This document shows positions 1 to 7,948 of a stretch of DNA of 64,000 nt, one piece after another. The position numbers were made by a program, and so were the translations under genes. The first letter of the stretch is position 1. Each line of letters starts with the position of its first letter. The notes below the pieces were generated by a model. The model did no database searches and was not told where the DNA came from. It worked only from the letters and a program-made list of their open reading frames with translations. This stretch comes from Halorubrum laminariae (GTDB lineage: Archaea; Halobacteriota; Halobacteria; Halobacteriales; Haloferacaceae), in the NCBI RefSeq assembly GCF_024494655.1, contig NZ_JANHDL010000001.1, forward strand, positions 62,001-126,000. Direction: 5' to 3'.

Positions 1-1404
1 CTCGTCGCGACGGCGGCGGTCCCCGGACTCGCCGCGGGACAGGAGGCCGTCCCGGCCTCGTACTACGGCGACGTGACGGTCAACGGCGAACCGGCCGAGC
101 CTGGCACGGAGATCGAAGCGGTCGTCGACGGCGACCGCTACGACACGATCACCGTCGAGGAGGAAGGAACGTTCGGCGGGTCCGGTCCGTTCGAAGAGAA
201 GCTCACCGTGGAGGAACCTGACTCCGGCGAGACCGTCGAGTTCCGCGTCGGCGACGTGACCGCCGACACGACTGTCACGTGGGAGGCGAGCGACGTGCGT
301 GAGGTGAGCCTCGCGTTCGAGGGTGTTGCAAGCGAAAACGTAGGCGGCAGCGACGGCGGAGACGGCAACGACGATGAAGACGGCGGCGATGGCGGAGACG
401 GTGGCGATGGGAGCGACGGCGGAGACGGTACTGCCGGCGGAGGCGGTGGCGGTGGCGGCGGTGGCGGCGGAGGCGGAAGCGGAGGCGGAGGCGGAGGCGG
501 CGGTGCGGCTGCCGTCGATGACGACACGAGCGGCGACTCTGCTGTTCAGAGCGCCGAGGCGTCGATCGAGGCCGACGACGCTGGTGAGGGCGCGCAGGCG
601 ACGTTCGACGCCGGGTCGCCGGTGGAGTCCATCGGCTTCGAGAGCGCCGACGTGCAGGGGTCAGTCGAGGTGACGACGCAGGAGTCCGAACCGTCCGATA
701 TCACGGGGTCACCGGGCACTGTGGTGCAGGTGTCGGAGATAACCGTTCCCGACGACGCGACCGACGCATCCGCGACGGTCCGCATGCGGGTCTCCGCCGA
801 CCGGCTTGAAGAAGTCGATGCGACCGCAGACGAATTGCGGGTCACCCGGCTGAACGACGGCGAGTGGCAATCGCTGGACACGACGGTGGCCGAGGAGACC
901 GATAGCGGCGTCGCCCTCGAAGCCGAAACGCCCGGATTCTCGTACTTCTCGGTGAACGCGGTGAGCGAGCCCGACGCGGCCGCGGCGGTCGACCCCGGAA
1001 CCGTGACCGCCGGCGAAGAGGTCACGCTCGACGGGAGCGACTCGACGGCAGAACACAGCGAGATCGTCGCGTACGACTGGTCGATCGACGGCCAGTCGCT
1101 TGCCGGCGAGACCGCGGCCGCGACGATCGACGAGACGGGTGAGTACACGGCCGAACTCACCGTCACCAACGACGCCGGCGAGACCGACACCGCGACCGCC
1201 GACCTCGTCGTCGAATCCGCCGCGGACGATGGTGACAGCGGTGCGACGGACGGCGATGCGAGCGGTGACGACCCGGCAGAGGAGCCGGCCGGCCTTGGTC
1301 TCCCGGCCATCGGGGGACTGGTCGCCGTCGTCGTCGTCGTGGCGGCCGCCGCGGTCGCGGTGCGCCGCCGGCGTCAGTCGAACGATAAGAACCCCTTCCG
1401 CTGA
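1..1404 (+). CDS. Surface/secreted protein with PGF-pre-PGF and PKD domains (5' end outside window)
   Basis: The frame is open from base 1, so the start lies upstream of the window. The first visible residues (LVATAAVPGLAAGQ) look like the end of a Sec signal peptide. Next come a beta-rich segment, an acidic Asp/Gly linker with a long oligo-glycine run (about nt 430-505), a region resembling the haloarchaeal PGF-pre-PGF domain (nt 600-965, ending in GFSYFSVNA), a PKD-like beta-sandwich (nt 970-1235, with AYDWSIDG and GEYTAELTVTND), and a C-terminal hydrophobic segment (nt 1300-1362) before RRRR. This layout fits an exported, membrane-anchored surface protein. The C-terminus has the place and shape of a PGF-CTERM sorting signal but reads GLGLPAIGG, so processing by an archaeosortase is uncertain. 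The function is unknown. Confidence 0.8.
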   Translation, partial: LVATAAVPGLAAGQEAVPASYYGDVTVNGEPAEPGTEIEAVVDGDRYDTITVEEEGTFGGSGPFEEKLTVEEPDSGETVEFRVGDVTADTTVTWEASDVREVSLAFEGVASENVGGSDGGDGNDDEDGGDGGDGGDGSDGGDGTAGGGGGGGGGGGGGGSGGGGGGGGAAAVDDDTSGDSAVQSAEASIEADDAGEGAQATFDAGSPVESIGFESADVQGSVEVTTQESEPSDITGSPGTVVQVSEITVPDDATDASATVRMRVSADRLEEVDATADELRVTRLNDGEWQSLDTTVAEETDSGVALEAETPGFSYFSVNAVSEPDAAAAVDPGTVTAGEEVTLDGSDSTAEHSEIVAYDWSIDGQSLAGETAAATIDETGEYTAELTVTNDAGETDTATADLVVESAADDGDSGATDGDASGDDPAEEPAGLGLPAIGGLVAVVVVVAAAAVAVRRRRQSNDKNPFR

Positions 1405-1542
1405 GGGCCGGTCTCATCCGTTTCGCGTCGGTTTTTCGTTCCGATATTTTTCGTCACTACCACGTCTTCGTGAAGCGCCGTACTTCGGCCGAGTACCGCG
1501 ATTCGATCCGATTTCGTATTGATGGCCCGCTAGAAATCAGAC

Positions 1543-1556
1543 GAGATAATTTGCGA
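1543..1556 (+). promoter_or_regulatory. TATA-like element before the rhomboid gene
   Basis: GAGATAATTTG lies in an AT-rich patch inside otherwise GC-rich DNA, about 40 bp before the preferred GTG start at 1593. Its position suggests a basal promoter and argues against the far-upstream ATG at 1470, which would put this patch inside the coding region. Confidence 0.3.
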
Positions 1557-1592
1557 CGAACAGCTAAATCGATCGCTCTCGTTATCCGATCC

Positions 1593-2579
1593 GTGACAGT
1601 AACCGACGGCGGGGAACCGATACACGAGCGGAGCGAGATCGAGCGGTCCGGACCGACGGTGCCTGAGGCAGCGCCGACCCGCGTCGGCATCGACGCGGTC
1701 GTGTTCCTCGTCGTCCCCGTCGTGGTGCTCGCCGCGGTGTTTCTGCTCTCCGATTCGGCCAAGCGAGCGGCCGCCTTTTCGTACACCGAGCCGACGCTTC
1801 TCACGGCGTTTACCGCCCACTACGTTCACCTGACGGTGCCGCACCTCGTCGGTAACGTCGTCGGGTTCGTGCTGTTGGCGTCGGTGGCGTACGGAGTGAG
1901 CCTGCTCGCCGGGCGGAGACGCCTCTTTTTCGCGTCTGCGATCACGTTCGTACTCGTGTTTCCGTTCGTCCTCTCAGGGCTGAACCTCGCGGTTCCGCGA
2001 AACGCGATCGGGTACGGATTCTCCGGCGTCAACATGGCCTTTTTCGGATACATCGCGGTCGTCCTGCCGGTCGCGATCGACGAGCGCTTCGGCGTCGCGT
2101 GGCGGCGGTACGCACCCGGGCAGTTCTTCCTCTCGGTCGCATACATCGCCCTCATCGCGCTGCCCGTCTCGACCGTCTCGGCTGGAATCGGGGCCGCGAG
2201 CGCCGCCTTCGCCCTCCCGTACGGTCGCGAGGCGGTTCGCGGCCGAGTCGCCGGCTGCAGCCGAACCGCTGGCCGCAAGCGGGACGACAGACGCGATCGG
2301 AGCGACACGGACGGTCGGCGAGACGGCGGACACGAACCGCTGCGAGCGACGCTCCGGCGGATTCTCGCTCGTCCGGCGGACGGCGAGTTAGTCGTCGCCG
2401 CCGCCGTCGTGCTCCTCGGGTACCCGTTCATCGGGTTTCCGACGGTCTCGCCCACGGGGACGCAGGTCAACGTGTACGTCCACTTTCTCGGCTACGCGCT
2501 GGCGTTTCTGGTCGTTCACGTCTCGCTTCTGGCGGATCGGGACGGGACGACGTGGCGCGATCGGTCCGTCGCAGCGTGA
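1593..2579 (+). CDS. Rhomboid-family intramembrane serine protease-like protein
   Basis: This is a multi-pass membrane protein of 328 residues from the GTG at 1593. It carries three rhomboid hallmarks: HLVGN (His/Asn motif, residues 84-88) in one membrane segment, GFSG (142-145) with the presumptive nucleophile Ser144 in the next, and a late membrane His at about 297 in VHFLGYALAF. Rhomboids cut membrane-embedded substrates; no substrate can be inferred here. A hydrophilic Arg/Asp-rich loop of about 45 residues separates the core from the last two segments. The open frame continues upstream to ATG 1470, but those 41 residues are basic and non-haloarchaeal in composition and cover a TATA-like patch, so GTG 1593 is preferred. 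Catalytic activity is likely but not proven. Confidence 0.75.
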   Translation: MTVTDGGEPIHERSEIERSGPTVPEAAPTRVGIDAVVFLVVPVVVLAAVFLLSDSAKRAAAFSYTEPTLLTAFTAHYVHLTVPHLVGNVVGFVLLASVAYGVSLLAGRRRLFFASAITFVLVFPFVLSGLNLAVPRNAIGYGFSGVNMAFFGYIAVVLPVAIDERFGVAWRRYAPGQFFLSVAYIALIALPVSTVSAGIGAASAAFALPYGREAVRGRVAGCSRTAGRKRDDRRDRSDTDGRRDGGHEPLRATLRRILARPADGELVVAAAVVLLGYPFIGFPTVSPTGTQVNVYVHFLGYALAFLVVHVSLLADRDGTTWRDRSVAA

Positions 2580-2611
2580 CCGTTCGGCGGGACGCGTGCG
2601 GTCGCGTTGTG

Positions 2612-2655
2612 GGCGGTCGCCCGGCGGTCGCCCGGCGGTCGCCCTGCAGTCGCCC
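2612..2655 (+). repeat. 11-bp tandem repeat (four units) upstream of ribH
   Basis: Three exact units GGCGGTCGCCC (2612-2622, 2623-2633, 2634-2644) are followed by a degenerate fourth, TGCAGTCGCCC (2645-2655). They fill the gap between the rhomboid-like gene and ribH. The repeat is 30-90 bp upstream of the ribH start and could be a protein-binding array or replication slippage. Confidence 0.85.
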
Positions 2656-2701
2656 GCCGATCGAACGGTAGACCTTTGCCGCCTCCCGTGCGACCGACGG
2701 T

Positions 2702-3106
2702 ATGGTCTCGCTGGGACTGGTGGTGGCGCAGTTCAACGACTCCGTCACGGAGCCGATGGCCGAGGCGGCCCGCGAAGCGGCGGCCGAGCGCGACGCGATC
2801 GTCGTCGACGAACTGTCGGTGCCGGGCGCGTACGACAGCCCCTTGGCCGCCGACCGACTCGCTCGCCGCGACGACGTCGACGCCGTCGCCGTCGTCGGAG
2901 CCATCGTCACCGGCGACACCGACCACGACCGAGTCATCGCGAACGCGACCGCCGAGACGCTCACCCAAGTGAGCCTCGACCGCGACACCCCCGTTACGTT
3001 CGGCGTGAGCGGTCCGGGGATGTCGGGCGCTGAGGCGCGAGAGCGGATCGACAAGGGCGCGGACGCAGCCGACGCCGCGATCGACCTCGCAGCAGAACTC
3101 GACTGA
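2702..3106 (+). CDS. ribH: 6,7-dimethyl-8-ribityllumazine synthase
   Basis: This 134-residue protein has the length and layout of archaeal lumazine synthase. It condenses 5-amino-6-ribitylamino-uracil with 3,4-dihydroxy-2-butanone-4-phosphate to form the precursor of riboflavin. Visible family features are the N-terminal strand with VVAQFND, DELSVPGAYDSPLAADRLA (substrate pocket), AVAVVGAIVTGDTDHDRVI with the catalytic His in GDTDHD, and PVTFGVSG near the C-terminus. ATG 2702 follows a short GC-rich leader. The aminotransferase gene starts 33 bp downstream in the same direction and may be co-transcribed. No other riboflavin genes are in the window. Confidence 0.93.
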   Translation: MVSLGLVVAQFNDSVTEPMAEAAREAAAERDAIVVDELSVPGAYDSPLAADRLARRDDVDAVAVVGAIVTGDTDHDRVIANATAETLTQVSLDRDTPVTFGVSGPGMSGAEARERIDKGADAADAAIDLAAELD

Positions 3107-3138
3107 CAGACCGATGTGCCGACTCATCATCCACGACA

Positions 3139-4341
3139 ATGACTGACGCATACGACTTCTCGGACCGCATCGAACGCGTAGCACCCAGCGCGACGCTGGC
3201 GATATCGAACCTCGCCGCCGAAAAGGAGGCCGAGGGAGCCGACATCGTCGACCTCTCCGTCGGCGAGCCCGACTTCGACACCCCCGACAACATCGTCGAG
3301 GCGGGGAAGGAGGCCCTCGACGCCGGCCACACGGGCTACACCTCCTCAAACGGGATTCCGCCCCTCAAGGAGGCGATCGCGGAGAAGCTCCGTGGCACCG
3401 GCGTCGATGCCGACGCCGACGAGGTGATCGTCACTCCCGGCGGCAAGCAGGCCCTGTACGAGACGTTCCAGACGCTGATCGACGAGGGTGATGAGGTCGT
3501 CCTGCTGGACCCGGCGTGGGTCTCCTACGAGGCGATGACGAAGCTCGCCGGCGGGGACCTCTCGCGCGTCGATCTGGCTCCGCACGGGTTCCAGCTGGAG
3601 CCCGCGCTCGACGAACTCACCGAGACGGTCTCCGACGACACCGAACTGCTCGTCGTCAACTCCCCGTCGAACCCGACGGGCGCGGTCTTCTCGGAGGCCG
3701 CCTTGGAGGGTGTCCGCGACCTCGCCGTCGACCACGACATCTCCGTGATCTCCGACGAGATCTACGAGCGGATCGTCTACGACGCAGAGCACGTCTCGCT
3801 GGCGAGCCTCGACGGTATGTCCGACCGAACGATCACGGTCAACGGCTTCTCGAAGGCGTACTCGATGACCGGCTGGCGGCTCGGCTACATCCACGCGAAG
3901 GGTGACTTCGTCGGCGAGGCCGGCAAGCTCCACTCGCACTCGGTGTCGTGCGCGGTCAACTTCGTCCAGCACGCGGGTGTCGAGGCGCTTTCGAACACCG
4001 ATGAATCGGTCGAAGAGATGCGGCAGGCGTTCGCGAAGCGGCGCGATCTGCTCGTCGACCTGTTCGACGAACACGGGGTCGACGTCGACGTGGGCGACGG
4101 TGCGTTCTACATGATGATCCCCGTGGACGATAGCGAGGTGCAAGGCACCTCGGACGCGAGCGGCGACGAGCCGCGAGCCGACGATCAGGCGTGGTGTGAG
4201 GCCGCGATCGAGGAGGCCTCCGTCGCGTGTGTTCCTGGTAGCGCGTTCAACGCGCCGGGGTACGCCCGCATCTCGTACGCCGCGAGCGCGGAGCGGCTCC
4301 GCGAGGCGGTCGACCGGCTCGTCGCGAACGACCTCTTATAA
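3139..4341 (+). CDS. Pyridoxal-phosphate aminotransferase, class I (aspartate aminotransferase-like)
   Basis: This is a 400-residue fold-type I PLP enzyme. Visible motifs are VGEPDFDTPDNI at the N-terminus, TPGGKQALYETF, NSPSNPTGAVFS (the conserved Asn that contacts the cofactor), SDEIYERIVYD (Asp and Tyr near the pyridine ring), GFSKAYSMTGWRLGY with the Schiff-base Lys in FSKAYS, and ARISYA near the C-terminus (the Arg that binds the alpha-carboxylate). It transfers amino groups between an amino acid, probably aspartate, and a 2-oxoacid. The amino-acid preference cannot be read from sequence. The gene stops 3 bp before the stop codon of the convergent MFS gene. Confidence 0.9.
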   Translation: MTDAYDFSDRIERVAPSATLAISNLAAEKEAEGADIVDLSVGEPDFDTPDNIVEAGKEALDAGHTGYTSSNGIPPLKEAIAEKLRGTGVDADADEVIVTPGGKQALYETFQTLIDEGDEVVLLDPAWVSYEAMTKLAGGDLSRVDLAPHGFQLEPALDELTETVSDDTELLVVNSPSNPTGAVFSEAALEGVRDLAVDHDISVISDEIYERIVYDAEHVSLASLDGMSDRTITVNGFSKAYSMTGWRLGYIHAKGDFVGEAGKLHSHSVSCAVNFVQHAGVEALSNTDESVEEMRQAFAKRRDLLVDLFDEHGVDVDVGDGAFYMMIPVDDSEVQGTSDASGDEPRADDQAWCEAAIEEASVACVPGSAFNAPGYARISYAASAERLREAVDRLVANDLL

Positions 4342-4344
4342 ACC

Positions 4345-5517
4345 TCAGTACCCCGTTCTGAGCAGCTTGTTCCCGACCAGTACCGCGAGCGCGATCACGT
4401 ACAGCCCCGAGAGCAGCGCGAAGGAGACGCCCCAGCCGAACAGGTCCGCAGCCAGCCCGACGCCGAAGGATCCCGTTGAGCCGACGACCGTGTAGACGGT
4501 GCGAACGAGGCCGAACCCCGCGCCGCGTTCGGTGTCGCTCAGTGCGTCCATGAACCGCGGATCGATGGCCGAAAAGAAGCTGGACCCGAGTCCAGCACCC
4601 ACGACGCCGACCGCGACGCCTGCGACACCGGGGACGGCGACGAACCCGGCGGCACCGACCGCGCCGGCACCGATCGAGATCCCGATCCCGGTGTCGCGGC
4701 CGAACCGGTCCGCCACCTTCCCGGTGGCGATCTGTGCGACCGTCCGGACGACGAAGAACGCGGAGAATATCGCGGCGGCGGTGCCGGGCGAGTAGTCCCG
4801 AAACGCGACGAGGAACGTCGGGAGGAACGACATGACGCCCTGAACGACGTACGTGCCGATCATCGCGACGAAAAGCGGGAGCAGTATCGACGGCCGCGAG
4901 AGCAGCTCCACGAGCGGGGCGAGCTGCAGCCGGTCGCGCATCGGCTGATCGGGTCGTCGGGGCTCAGTCGGGCGGACGCCACGGAAGAACAACACGAAGA
5001 CAGGCACGCCGACGACCGCCGCGAGCGCCACCGCCGGCCGCCAGCCGTACCTGACGCCGACCCACGCGGCGGCGACGGGGGCGGTCAGCCCGGCGAGGGG
5101 GCCGCCGACGGAGTGGAGCCCGACCGCAGTTCCGAGCTCGTCGAACGTCCGCGAGAGCAGCGTCGTCGCGACTGCGTAGTGGAGTCCCGCCGCGAGCCCG
5201 AGCAGAACCGCCACGAGCACGAACACGGGGAACACCGGCGCGAACGCGAGGAGGGCGCTCATCGCCGCCGAGCCGCCGACGGCGACGAGGATCACCCGCC
5301 GCTCGCCGTACCGGTCGGCGAGGATTCCGCTCGGGAACTGCGAGACGCCGTACGCGAGCCACATCCCCGACAGCGCCGCCCCGATGGCGGTGTTCGACAC
5401 CGCGAAGTCGTCGACGATGAACGGGACGACCGGGCTTATCGCCAGTCGGGCGAAGTACGTCACGAAGAAGGCGAGCATACAGAGCGCCAGCACGGTGTGG
5501 CGGTACTGCCAGTTCAT
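4345..5517 (-). CDS. MFS transporter
   Basis: This is a 390-residue protein with about 12 hydrophobic segments. ATG at 5515-5517 gives a cytosolic MNWQYRHTV before the first membrane helix. The major facilitator signature between helices 2 and 3 is GILADRYGERRVI, and its second-half counterpart is GKVADRFGRDTGI. It is a secondary transporter, probably drug/metabolite:H+ antiport or organic-solute transport; the substrate is unknown. The open frame runs more than 1 kb further upstream, but that part is antisense to gatC-gatA and is discarded. It is convergent with the aminotransferase gene and divergent from gatC. Confidence 0.88.
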   Translation of the reverse strand: MNWQYRHTVLALCMLAFFVTYFARLAISPVVPFIVDDFAVSNTAIGAALSGMWLAYGVSQFPSGILADRYGERRVILVAVGGSAAMSALLAFAPVFPVFVLVAVLLGLAAGLHYAVATTLLSRTFDELGTAVGLHSVGGPLAGLTAPVAAAWVGVRYGWRPAVALAAVVGVPVFVLFFRGVRPTEPRRPDQPMRDRLQLAPLVELLSRPSILLPLFVAMIGTYVVQGVMSFLPTFLVAFRDYSPGTAAAIFSAFFVVRTVAQIATGKVADRFGRDTGIGISIGAGAVGAAGFVAVPGVAGVAVGVVGAGLGSSFFSAIDPRFMDALSDTERGAGFGLVRTVYTVVGSTGSFGVGLAADLFGWGVSFALLSGLYVIALAVLVGNKLLRTGY

Positions 5518-5685
5518 GGATCTGTGCGCCCCACCGGACCACCGGATCGCTCGCGGACCTCTCCGATTCGTCGCCAACTCCGACACATGAATCGGCCTTT
5601 CCGGCGCGGCGAAATGTACCCTCCGATACCGGTCGACCTCGCGTCGGCAGTACTCGGAGTCGACGCTCGTGTGGCGTTCCGAAAC

Positions 5686-5693
5686 CCTTACTC
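5686..5693 (+). promoter_or_regulatory. TATA box of the gatCA operon
   Basis: CCTTACTC sits about 25 bp upstream of the gatC ATG at 5717. That spacing is expected for a haloarchaeal promoter giving a leaderless or nearly leaderless transcript. Confidence 0.45.
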
Positions 5694-5716
5694 CCGGTCC
5701 GGGACACCCCTCACGT

Positions 5717-6055
5717 ATGAGCGATACGTCCGAGTCGACGGACGGCGGGGAAGAGGAGGGAGCCGACGGCTCCGCCGTGTCCGCCGCGGCCGTCGACGCC
5801 GACGAGGTCCGCCACGTCGCGGAGCTGGCCCGCGTCCGCCTAGACGACGAGGAAGTCGCGGCGTTCGTCGACCAGTTCGGCGACATCCTCGACTCCTTCG
5901 ACGCCCTCGACGAGGTCCCCGAAGTCGACCGCGAGGAGGACCTGATCAACGTGATGCGACCCGACGAGATCGAGGAGGGACTCACGCAGGAGGAGGTGCT
6001 GTCGAACGCCGAGGAGACGGAAGACGGCTTCTTCGTGGGGCCGAAGGTGTCGTAA
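5717..6055 (+). CDS. gatC: Aspartyl/glutamyl-tRNA amidotransferase subunit C
   Basis: This 112-residue protein matches GatC: VRHVAELARVRLDDEEVAAFVDQFGDIL is the typical first helical block, followed by LDEVPEVDRE, NVMRPDEIEEGLTQEEVLSNA and the C-terminal GFFVGPKV. GatC wraps around GatA and stabilises the GatCAB complex, which amidates misacylated Glu-tRNA(Gln) and/or Asp-tRNA(Asn). ATG 5717 is preferred over an in-frame start at 5669 because a TATA box lies just upstream. The stop codon overlaps the gatA start (TAATG), implying translational coupling. gatB is not in this window. Confidence 0.95.
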   Translation: MSDTSESTDGGEEEGADGSAVSAAAVDADEVRHVAELARVRLDDEEVAAFVDQFGDILDSFDALDEVPEVDREEDLINVMRPDEIEEGLTQEEVLSNAEETEDGFFVGPKVS

Positions 6056-7356
6056 TGTCGGCTGATCTCAACCTGTTCATCACCGAGGAGACGATCGAGG
6101 GCGACTCGGAGGCCGTGGGGGCGCTGGCGGACGCGACGGTCGCCGTCAAGGACAACATCTCCACGGCGGGGATCCGGACGACCTGCGGCTCCGAAATGCT
6201 CGCAGATTACGTCCCGCCGTACTCCGCGACGGTCGTCGACCGGCTGACCGCGGCCGGCGCAACGGTCGTCGGCAAGACGAACATGGACGAGTTCGGGATG
6301 GGGACGACCACGGAGACCTCCGCGTTCGGTCCCACGCGAAATCCCGCTGACCCCGAGCGCGTCCCGGGCGGTTCGTCCGGGGGATCTGCGGCCGCGGTCG
6401 CGGCGGGCGAGGCGGACATCGCGCTCGGCTCCGACACGGGCGGGTCGGTCCGCTGTCCCGCAGCCTTCTGCGGCGTCGTCGGGATCAAGCCCACCTACGG
6501 GCTGGTCTCGCGGTACGGGCTCGTCGCGTACGCGAACTCGCTCGAACAGATCGGCCCGATCGCGAGTACCGTCGAAGAGGCGGCCGCCGCGCTCGACGTC
6601 ATCGCCGGACACGATCCAAACGACGGAACGACGCGGGACCTGAGCGAGGTCGACGGCGCGGCCCCCGATTCGAGCTACGCCGCCGCCGCCGACGGCGACG
6701 TGGACGGACTCACTGTGGGCGTCCCGACTGAGCTGTTCGACGGAGCGGACGAACGCGTCGTCGAGACGGTTGAGGCCGCGATCGACGACCTAGAGGCACG
6801 GGGCGCGGAGACGACGGAGATCTCGCTTCCCTCCGTCGAGCACGCGGTGCAGGCGTACTACGTGATCGCGATGGCGGAAGCCTCCTCGAACCTCGCGCGC
6901 TTCGACGGAGTACGGTACGGGCACCGGAGCGACGGTGATGGCAACTGGAACGAGTCGTTCGCCGAGACCCGCGAGGCGTTCGGCGCGGAGGTCAAACGTC
7001 GGATCCTGCTCGGGACGTACGCGCTCTCGGCGGGATATCACGACAAGTACTACGAGAAGGCCCAAGACGCCCGCGCGTGGGTCCGTCAAGACTTCGAGGA
7101 CGCCTTCGCCGATGTCGACGTGATCGCCTCGCCGACGATGCCGGTGCTTCCCTTCGAGCTGGGCGAGAGCCTTGACGACCCGCTGCGGATGTACCTCGCG
7201 GACGCGAACACGACGCCCGTCAACCTCGCGAACCTCCCCGCCGTCTCCGTGCCCGCGGGCGAGGCGGACGGGCTTCCCGTCGGCCTCCAGCTCGTCGGGC
7301 CGAAGTTCGGCGAAGAGACGGTTATCCGGGCAGCGAGCGCGGTCGAGGAGCGATGA
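6055..7356 (+). CDS. gatA: Aspartyl/glutamyl-tRNA amidotransferase subunit A
   Basis: This is a 433-residue amidase-signature enzyme that hydrolyses glutamine and delivers ammonia to GatB. The Ser-cisSer-Lys triad is visible: Lys in VAVKDNIST, the Gly/Ser-rich GGSSGGSAAAVAAG, and the nucleophile Ser in SDTGGSVRCPAAFCG. The substrate-binding and C-terminal regions (GTYALSAGYHDKYYEKAQ, NLPAVSVPAGEADGLPVGLQLVGP) are intact. The N-terminus is short compared with bacterial GatA but catalytic Lys spacing is normal. The start overlaps the gatC stop, and the stop overlaps the next gene's ATG (ATGA), so three genes form one operon. Confidence 0.96.
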   Translation: MSADLNLFITEETIEGDSEAVGALADATVAVKDNISTAGIRTTCGSEMLADYVPPYSATVVDRLTAAGATVVGKTNMDEFGMGTTTETSAFGPTRNPADPERVPGGSSGGSAAAVAAGEADIALGSDTGGSVRCPAAFCGVVGIKPTYGLVSRYGLVAYANSLEQIGPIASTVEEAAAALDVIAGHDPNDGTTRDLSEVDGAAPDSSYAAAADGDVDGLTVGVPTELFDGADERVVETVEAAIDDLEARGAETTEISLPSVEHAVQAYYVIAMAEASSNLARFDGVRYGHRSDGDGNWNESFAETREAFGAEVKRRILLGTYALSAGYHDKYYEKAQDARAWVRQDFEDAFADVDVIASPTMPVLPFELGESLDDPLRMYLADANTTPVNLANLPAVSVPAGEADGLPVGLQLVGPKFGEETVIRAASAVEER

Positions 7357-7859
7357 GCCTCAGCGACGAAGAGCGGAGCCGACTCGCCGACGTGGTCCGG
7401 CTCCAGCCGACGAAGAACGGCGAGCTGCAGGAGGCGTGGGGGTTCGAAAGCGGCAGCGAGGTCCACCAGTACCTCGAAAACCACCTGAAGGAGTACTACT
7501 ACCGCGACGACGACAGCCTGATCCGGTCGACCGCCGAGGCGAACGATCTCGTCGACGTCGAGCCCGGTATCGAGGCCGATGCGGTCGCGAAGGGCGGCGT
7601 GCCGGACCGGATAACGGTCTCGAAGCTGGAGGCGCAGGTGTTCGACGTGGTCGCCGGTCCCAACGAGCGCTCGCAGTCGGTTGTCGCCGTGCTCGACGCC
7701 GTCCGCAACGCGTTCGACGCCGATCCCGAGGTCGACGCGGTTCGGCGTGCGCTCCGCAGCCTCGAACGCAAAAACATCGTCGAGGTCGTCTATCGGACAG
7801 TCCCGACGTTCAAACTCGCCGTCGATCGCGACGAGGTCACGGTCGAAGTCACAGAGTGA
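7353..7859 (+). CDS. Haloarchaeal conserved protein, probable winged-helix fold (DUF5797-like)
   Basis: This 168-residue protein is translationally coupled to gatA (ATGA overlap). The N-terminal half (LADVVRLQPTKNGELQEAWGF...VHQYLENHLKEYYYRDDD) resembles a helix-turn-helix block. The middle and C-terminal half (ITVSKLEAQVFDVVAG...VRRALRSLERKNIVEVVYRTVPTFKLA) reads as a second winged helix. I associate this arrangement with the haloarchaeal DUF5797 family, from memory only. A DNA- or RNA-binding role is inferred from fold resemblance, and no ligand domain is visible. Its tight coupling to gatCA suggests expression linked to translation. Confidence 0.6.
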   Translation: MSLSDEERSRLADVVRLQPTKNGELQEAWGFESGSEVHQYLENHLKEYYYRDDDSLIRSTAEANDLVDVEPGIEADAVAKGGVPDRITVSKLEAQVFDVVAGPNERSQSVVAVLDAVRNAFDADPEVDAVRRALRSLERKNIVEVVYRTVPTFKLAVDRDEVTVEVTE

Positions 7860-7916
7860 GATCTGACCGACACAAGACGCAGTGGCCGCGGCGGCGACGA
7901 GCCCGGAGAGGCAGCG

Positions 7917-7926
7917 CTATAAGTAT
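7917..7926 (+). promoter_or_regulatory. TATA box of polX
   Basis: CTATAAGTAT lies 23-32 bp upstream of the polX ATG at 7949, in an otherwise GC-rich 89-bp gap. This fits a leaderless archaeal promoter. Confidence 0.6.
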
Positions 7927-7948
7927 CGGCCGACCGAACTGATGGGCA

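Noticed and set aside
5518..6612. Upstream extension of the MFS frame (365 codons) opposite gatC and gatA
   Set aside because: Antisense to well-supported genes, lacks hydrophobicity of the transporter, and the MNWQYRHTV start fits the first helix.
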